This document shows positions 26,206-28,300 of a stretch of 28,300 bases of DNA, in pieces. The DNA is from Lachnocurva sp029100405. GTDB lineage: Bacteria > Bacillota > Clostridia > Lachnospirales > Lachnospiraceae. The stretch covers positions 1 through 28,300 of the forward strand of contig JBJYZC010000024.1 in assembly GCA_046263755.1 (NCBI GenBank), given 5' to 3'. Positions within the stretch are counted from its first letter, which is position 1; each line of letters starts with the position of its first letter. The position numbers and the translations under genes are program-made. The notes beneath the pieces are model-generated. The model saw only the letters and a program-made list of their open reading frames with translations. It searched no databases and was not told the origin of the DNA.

Positions 26206-27437
26206 TCAGCCAGGACCTTACAGAACTTCTTCTTTCCCTTTCGAAGGACAAATTCTTTCGCAAAGTCTTCCTTTTTATACTTCTGGAAAGGATCTTTTAC
26301 AGTTTCCCCATTTACTGAGACACCGCCTTGCTCAACCGCACGTTTACCATCGGTCAGAGAGCTTGCAAATCCGGCCTTCTGAAGGATCTTTCGAATATCG
26401 ATCTCTCCATCTGTAAAATCTTCTTCTGTGAGATTGGTCTTTGGCATATCAGATGATACACCACCGGTAAATACAGACTTGGCTGCTGCTTCTGCCTTCT
26501 TTGCCTCGTCCTCACCGTGAACCATGGAAGTAAGCTCCGAAGCCAGAATTCTCTTTGCTTCGTTCAGCTGTGAACCCTCCCAATGATCCATTTCATCGAT
26601 CTCCTCCAGAGGAAGGAAAGTCATCATGCGAAGGAACTTCAGAACATCCTGATCGTCAACATTTCTCCAGTACTGATAGAAATCATAAGGAGAAGTCTTA
26701 TCCGGATCCAGCCAGACCGCTCCGCCGGCTGTTTTACCCATCTTGGTTCCGTCATGCTTTAAAAGAAGATTAATGGTCATTGCACCGGCATCATCTTTTC
26801 CCAATTTCTTTCGAATCAGATTGGAGCCTGCCAGCATATTGGACCACTGATCATCTCCGCCAAATTCCATATTACAACCGTAACGCTCGTATAACTGAAG
26901 GAAGTCATAAGCCTGCAGCAGCATATAACCCATCTCAAAGAAAGTCAATCCGCCTTCTCTTGCCATACGGTTCTCATATGCTCTGGCACGAAGCATAGTA
27001 GCAACATTAAACTGAGATCCGATGTCTCTCATAAACTCCAGAAAATTCAGATCGCGAAGCCAGTCAGCGTTATTGACCATCATAGCCTGACCTTCTCCAT
27101 CCCCGAATTCAATAAAACGGGACATCTGCTTTTTAAAACATTCACAGTTCTTATCGATGGTTTCGGTTGTCATCATAGACCGCATATCTGTACGTCCGGA
27201 AGGATCTCCGATCATACCGGTACCGCCGCCAACCAGAGCGATTGGCTTGTTTCCGCCCATCTGAAGACGTTTCATTAAGATAAGAGCCATGAAATGACCA
27301 ACATGAAGAGAATCTGCCGTAGGATCAAAACCGATGTAGAATTTTGCCTTTCCATTATTAATCAGATCCGGTATCAGTTTCTCATCTGTTACCTGAGCAA
27401 TCAGGCCTCGTTTTTGTAATTCATCAAACAGTGTCAT
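26202..27437 (-). CDS. tyrS: Tyrosyl-tRNA synthetase
   Basis: TyrS charges tRNA-Tyr. The protein (411 residues) shows the HVGH signature (45-48), GGDDQWSN (193-200) in the tyrosine-binding region, KMGKT (232-236) in the KMSKS position followed by AGGAVWL, and a C-terminal S4 RNA-binding domain (about 345-411). This is the bacterial TyrS type. The open frame extends further upstream, but those residues translate the T-box leader; the true start is ATG 27437 with AAGGAG six bases before it. Expression is controlled by the tyrosine T-box directly upstream. Confidence 0.97.
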   Translation of the reverse strand: MTLFDELQKRGLIAQVTDEKLIPDLINNGKAKFYIGFDPTADSLHVGHFMALILMKRLQMGGNKPIALVGGGTGMIGDPSGRTDMRSMMTTETIDKNCECFKKQMSRFIEFGDGEGQAMMVNNADWLRDLNFLEFMRDIGSQFNVATMLRARAYENRMAREGGLTFFEMGYMLLQAYDFLQLYERYGCNMEFGGDDQWSNMLAGSNLIRKKLGKDDAGAMTINLLLKHDGTKMGKTAGGAVWLDPDKTSPYDFYQYWRNVDDQDVLKFLRMMTFLPLEEIDEMDHWEGSQLNEAKRILASELTSMVHGEDEAKKAEAAAKSVFTGGVSSDMPKTNLTEEDFTDGEIDIRKILQKAGFASSLTDGKRAVEQGGVSVNGETVKDPFQKYKKEDFAKEFVLRKGKKKFCKVLAD

Positions 27438-27462
27438 TGAATTCTCCTTCTTTTCAAATTTT

Positions 27463-27797
27463 TTAAACAAAAACCGTCCTTCAAATCCCGGACGCAGGAA
27501 TTCAAAGGACGGGGAAATCTCCGTGGTACCACCTTTGTTCACAGAAGAGTAAGAGAATATCATGATCTTAACTCTTTTGCCTCATTAACAGTATAACGCC
27601 TGTCCACGCTGCAGCCTACTAATCAAGAGACTTATCCACAATTTCAATCTCTTTTCCTCATAAGATCCGTGGAAAAAGATCTCCCTGTGGAAAATATTTC
27701 GAGTTTCAGTGCAGAGCTCCGGAATGTATTCAGAAACGCTTCCCATTTGTCTCGCAGCAACCGACAACTCTCTGTATGGATCAGACGTATCCTACTT
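27463..27797 (-). promoter_or_regulatory. T-box riboswitch, tyrosine-specific, controlling tyrS
   Basis: The leader of about 335 bases has the T-box parts in order on the minus strand: the 5' AGTAG element near 27790, GAGAG and G-rich stem I elements, a specifier loop with TAC (Tyr codon at 27728-27726, in GAATACATTCC), and the T-box AAGGTGGTACCACGG (27535-27521). The antiterminator (AAAGG...CCTTT) and the terminator share CCGTCCTTT. Uncharged tRNA-Tyr should pair with TAC and the T-box, favouring antitermination. Open frames within it are not genes. Confidence 0.93.
27468..27512 (-). terminator. Regulated terminator of the tyrS T-box
   Basis: CCGTCCTT (27512-27505) pairs with AAGGACGG (27481-27474) across a loop region and is followed by TTTTTG on the minus strand. 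It is mutually exclusive with the antiterminator formed with the T-box motif. Confidence 0.9.
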
Positions 27798-27803
27798 CTT
27801 TCC

Positions 27804-27832
27804 TTCATAGCTTTTAAAAAAAGGAATCTCAA
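27804..27832 (-). promoter_or_regulatory. tyrS promoter nested in the tRNA-Cys terminator
   Basis: -35 TTGAGA (27832-27827), 17-base spacer and -10 TATGAA (27809-27804) on the minus strand, with a start near 27797 just before the T-box RNA. The -35 box lies in the loop and stem of the preceding terminator hairpin and the spacer contains its T-run. Confidence 0.72.
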
Positions 27833-27845
27833 ATGAGATTCCTTT
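27816..27845 (-). terminator. Terminator of the right-edge rRNA operon (after tRNA-Cys)
   Basis: A perfect 11-base-pair hairpin (AAAGGAATCTC, loop of four, GAGATTCCTTT; 27820-27845) is followed by seven T on the minus strand. It starts three bases after the tRNA-Cys 3' end and has the same form as the central operon terminator. Confidence 0.92.
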
Positions 27846-27847
27846 AA

Positions 27848-27918
27848 AGGCGACAACCAGATTCGAACTGGTGCTCGAGGTGTTGCAGACCTGTGCCTTA
27901 CCACTTGGCTATGTCGCC
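27848..27918 (-). tRNA. tRNA-Cys (anticodon GCA)
   Basis: Acceptor GGCGACA/TGTCGCC, anticodon loop CTGCAAC giving GCA, T arm ACCAG/CTGGT and discriminator T as required by CysRS. The first anticodon-stem pair (C27-C43) is mismatched, a small oddity. No CCA is encoded. It is the only tRNA after the right-edge 23S. Confidence 0.95.
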
Positions 27919-27982
27919 GAACAAACAAATTATAAATGATAGAAAAACATCCGTCAAGCAAATGCTTGACGGATTATTCGTT

Positions 27983-28089
27983 CCTTCAAAACTTCATATA
28001 GATTGTCTCTTGTCACGATTTCTTCGAAATCGTGACTGGTCTCAATCCGTTAGGATTGAGACCCCGTTTAACCCTTCGGATCAAACGGG
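27983..28089. repeat. 23S-tRNA spacer of the right-edge operon: processing arm and three hairpins
   Basis: Positions 27983-28004 repeat the 23S processing arm seen at 4367-4388. Hairpins follow at 28012-28036 (GTCACGATTTC/GAAATCGTGAC), 28038-28063 (GGTCTCAATCC/GGATTGAGACC) and 28063-28089 (CCCGTTT/AAACGGG outer arms). The first two match the central operon's hairpins closely; the third differs. There is no 5S gene in this spacer. Confidence 0.87.
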
Positions 28090-28128
28090 AAAAGATTGTC
28101 CTTCCAACTTACTGTCGTAAACCTTCTT

Positions 28129-28300
28129 GATCAAGCCTTCGATCGATTAGTAACAGTCAGCTCCATGCCTTACGGCATTTCCACCTCTGACCTATCTACC
28201 TTGTACTCTTCAAGGGATCTTATGTCCTTAATGGACGGGATATCTCATCTCAGGGGGGGCTTCACGCTTAGATGCCTTCAGCGTTTATCCCTTCCGGACT
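28129..28300 (-). rRNA. 23S rRNA, 3' end (right-edge operon, partial)
   Basis: The sequence matches the 3' end of the complete 23S gene (from 4513) almost exactly, starting at GCTTGATC and running out of the window on the right. A few substitutions (for example around 28179 and 28230) separate the two copies. Confidence 0.97.

Noticed and set aside
27438..27563. N-terminal extension of tyrS by 42 residues
   Set aside because: Those codons overlap the T-box motif and its terminator; the ATG at 27437 has a proper AAGGAG and matches the usual TyrS N-terminus.

Overview
The window looks like chromosomal DNA from a Gram-positive anaerobe of the class Clostridia, probably family Lachnospiraceae. 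This rests on the 16S rRNA sequence, the large-type SRP RNA, the T-box control of tyrS, strong AGGAGG-type ribosome binding sites, and the gene families present (DUF5711, YtrA-type GntR with ABC exporter, a metG-tatD-rsmA cluster). Every gene and RNA I can support lies on the minus strand, so the window is best read from right to left. The species assignment is inference.

Three rRNA operons touch the window, all in the same direction. At the right edge lies the 3' end of a 23S gene (28129-28300), followed by a hairpin-rich spacer, tRNA-Cys and a terminator. In the middle is a whole operon (promoters at 9660-9804, terminator at 3672-3701). At the left edge are the promoter, leader and first bases of a 16S gene that runs out of the window. 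The central operon has an unusual order: 16S - 5S - tRNA-Ile(GAT) - tRNA-Ala(TGC) - 23S - tRNA-Asn - tRNA-Glu - tRNA-Ile2(CAT) - tRNA-Asp - tRNA-Arg. The 5S gene lies directly after 16S and none follows 23S; none follows the right-hand 23S either. A 44-base run of N separates tRNA-Ala from 23S, but complementary sequences on both sides of 23S, able to form its processing stem, support the join.

Between the right and central rRNA operons lies a dense run of housekeeping genes: tyrS behind a tyrosine T-box; a zinc-ribbon protein with metG, tatD and rsmA; tadA; the SRP RNA gene with its own promoter; a coiled-coil protein; then an aconitase-family hydratase, an AI-2E family membrane protein, a large TPR/acidic/P-loop protein, glgB, a DUF5711 protein and a CvpA-family protein. 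Intergenic distances are mostly 4-50 bases and several genes overlap. Several promoters overlap the end of the preceding gene or terminator. RNase M5 (rnmV), which matures 5S rRNA and usually sits between tatD and rsmA, is missing from that position.

Between the central and left rRNA operons is a self-contained three-gene operon: a YtrA-type GntR repressor, an ABC ATPase and an ABC-2 permease, with a strong promoter overlapped by a near-perfect 23-base palindrome. Small direct repeats fill the space between this operon and the left rRNA promoter. I see no prophage, insertion sequence or CRISPR array. The most unusual features are the rRNA operon layout with its hairpin-repeat spacers and the degenerate AAA-like protein.
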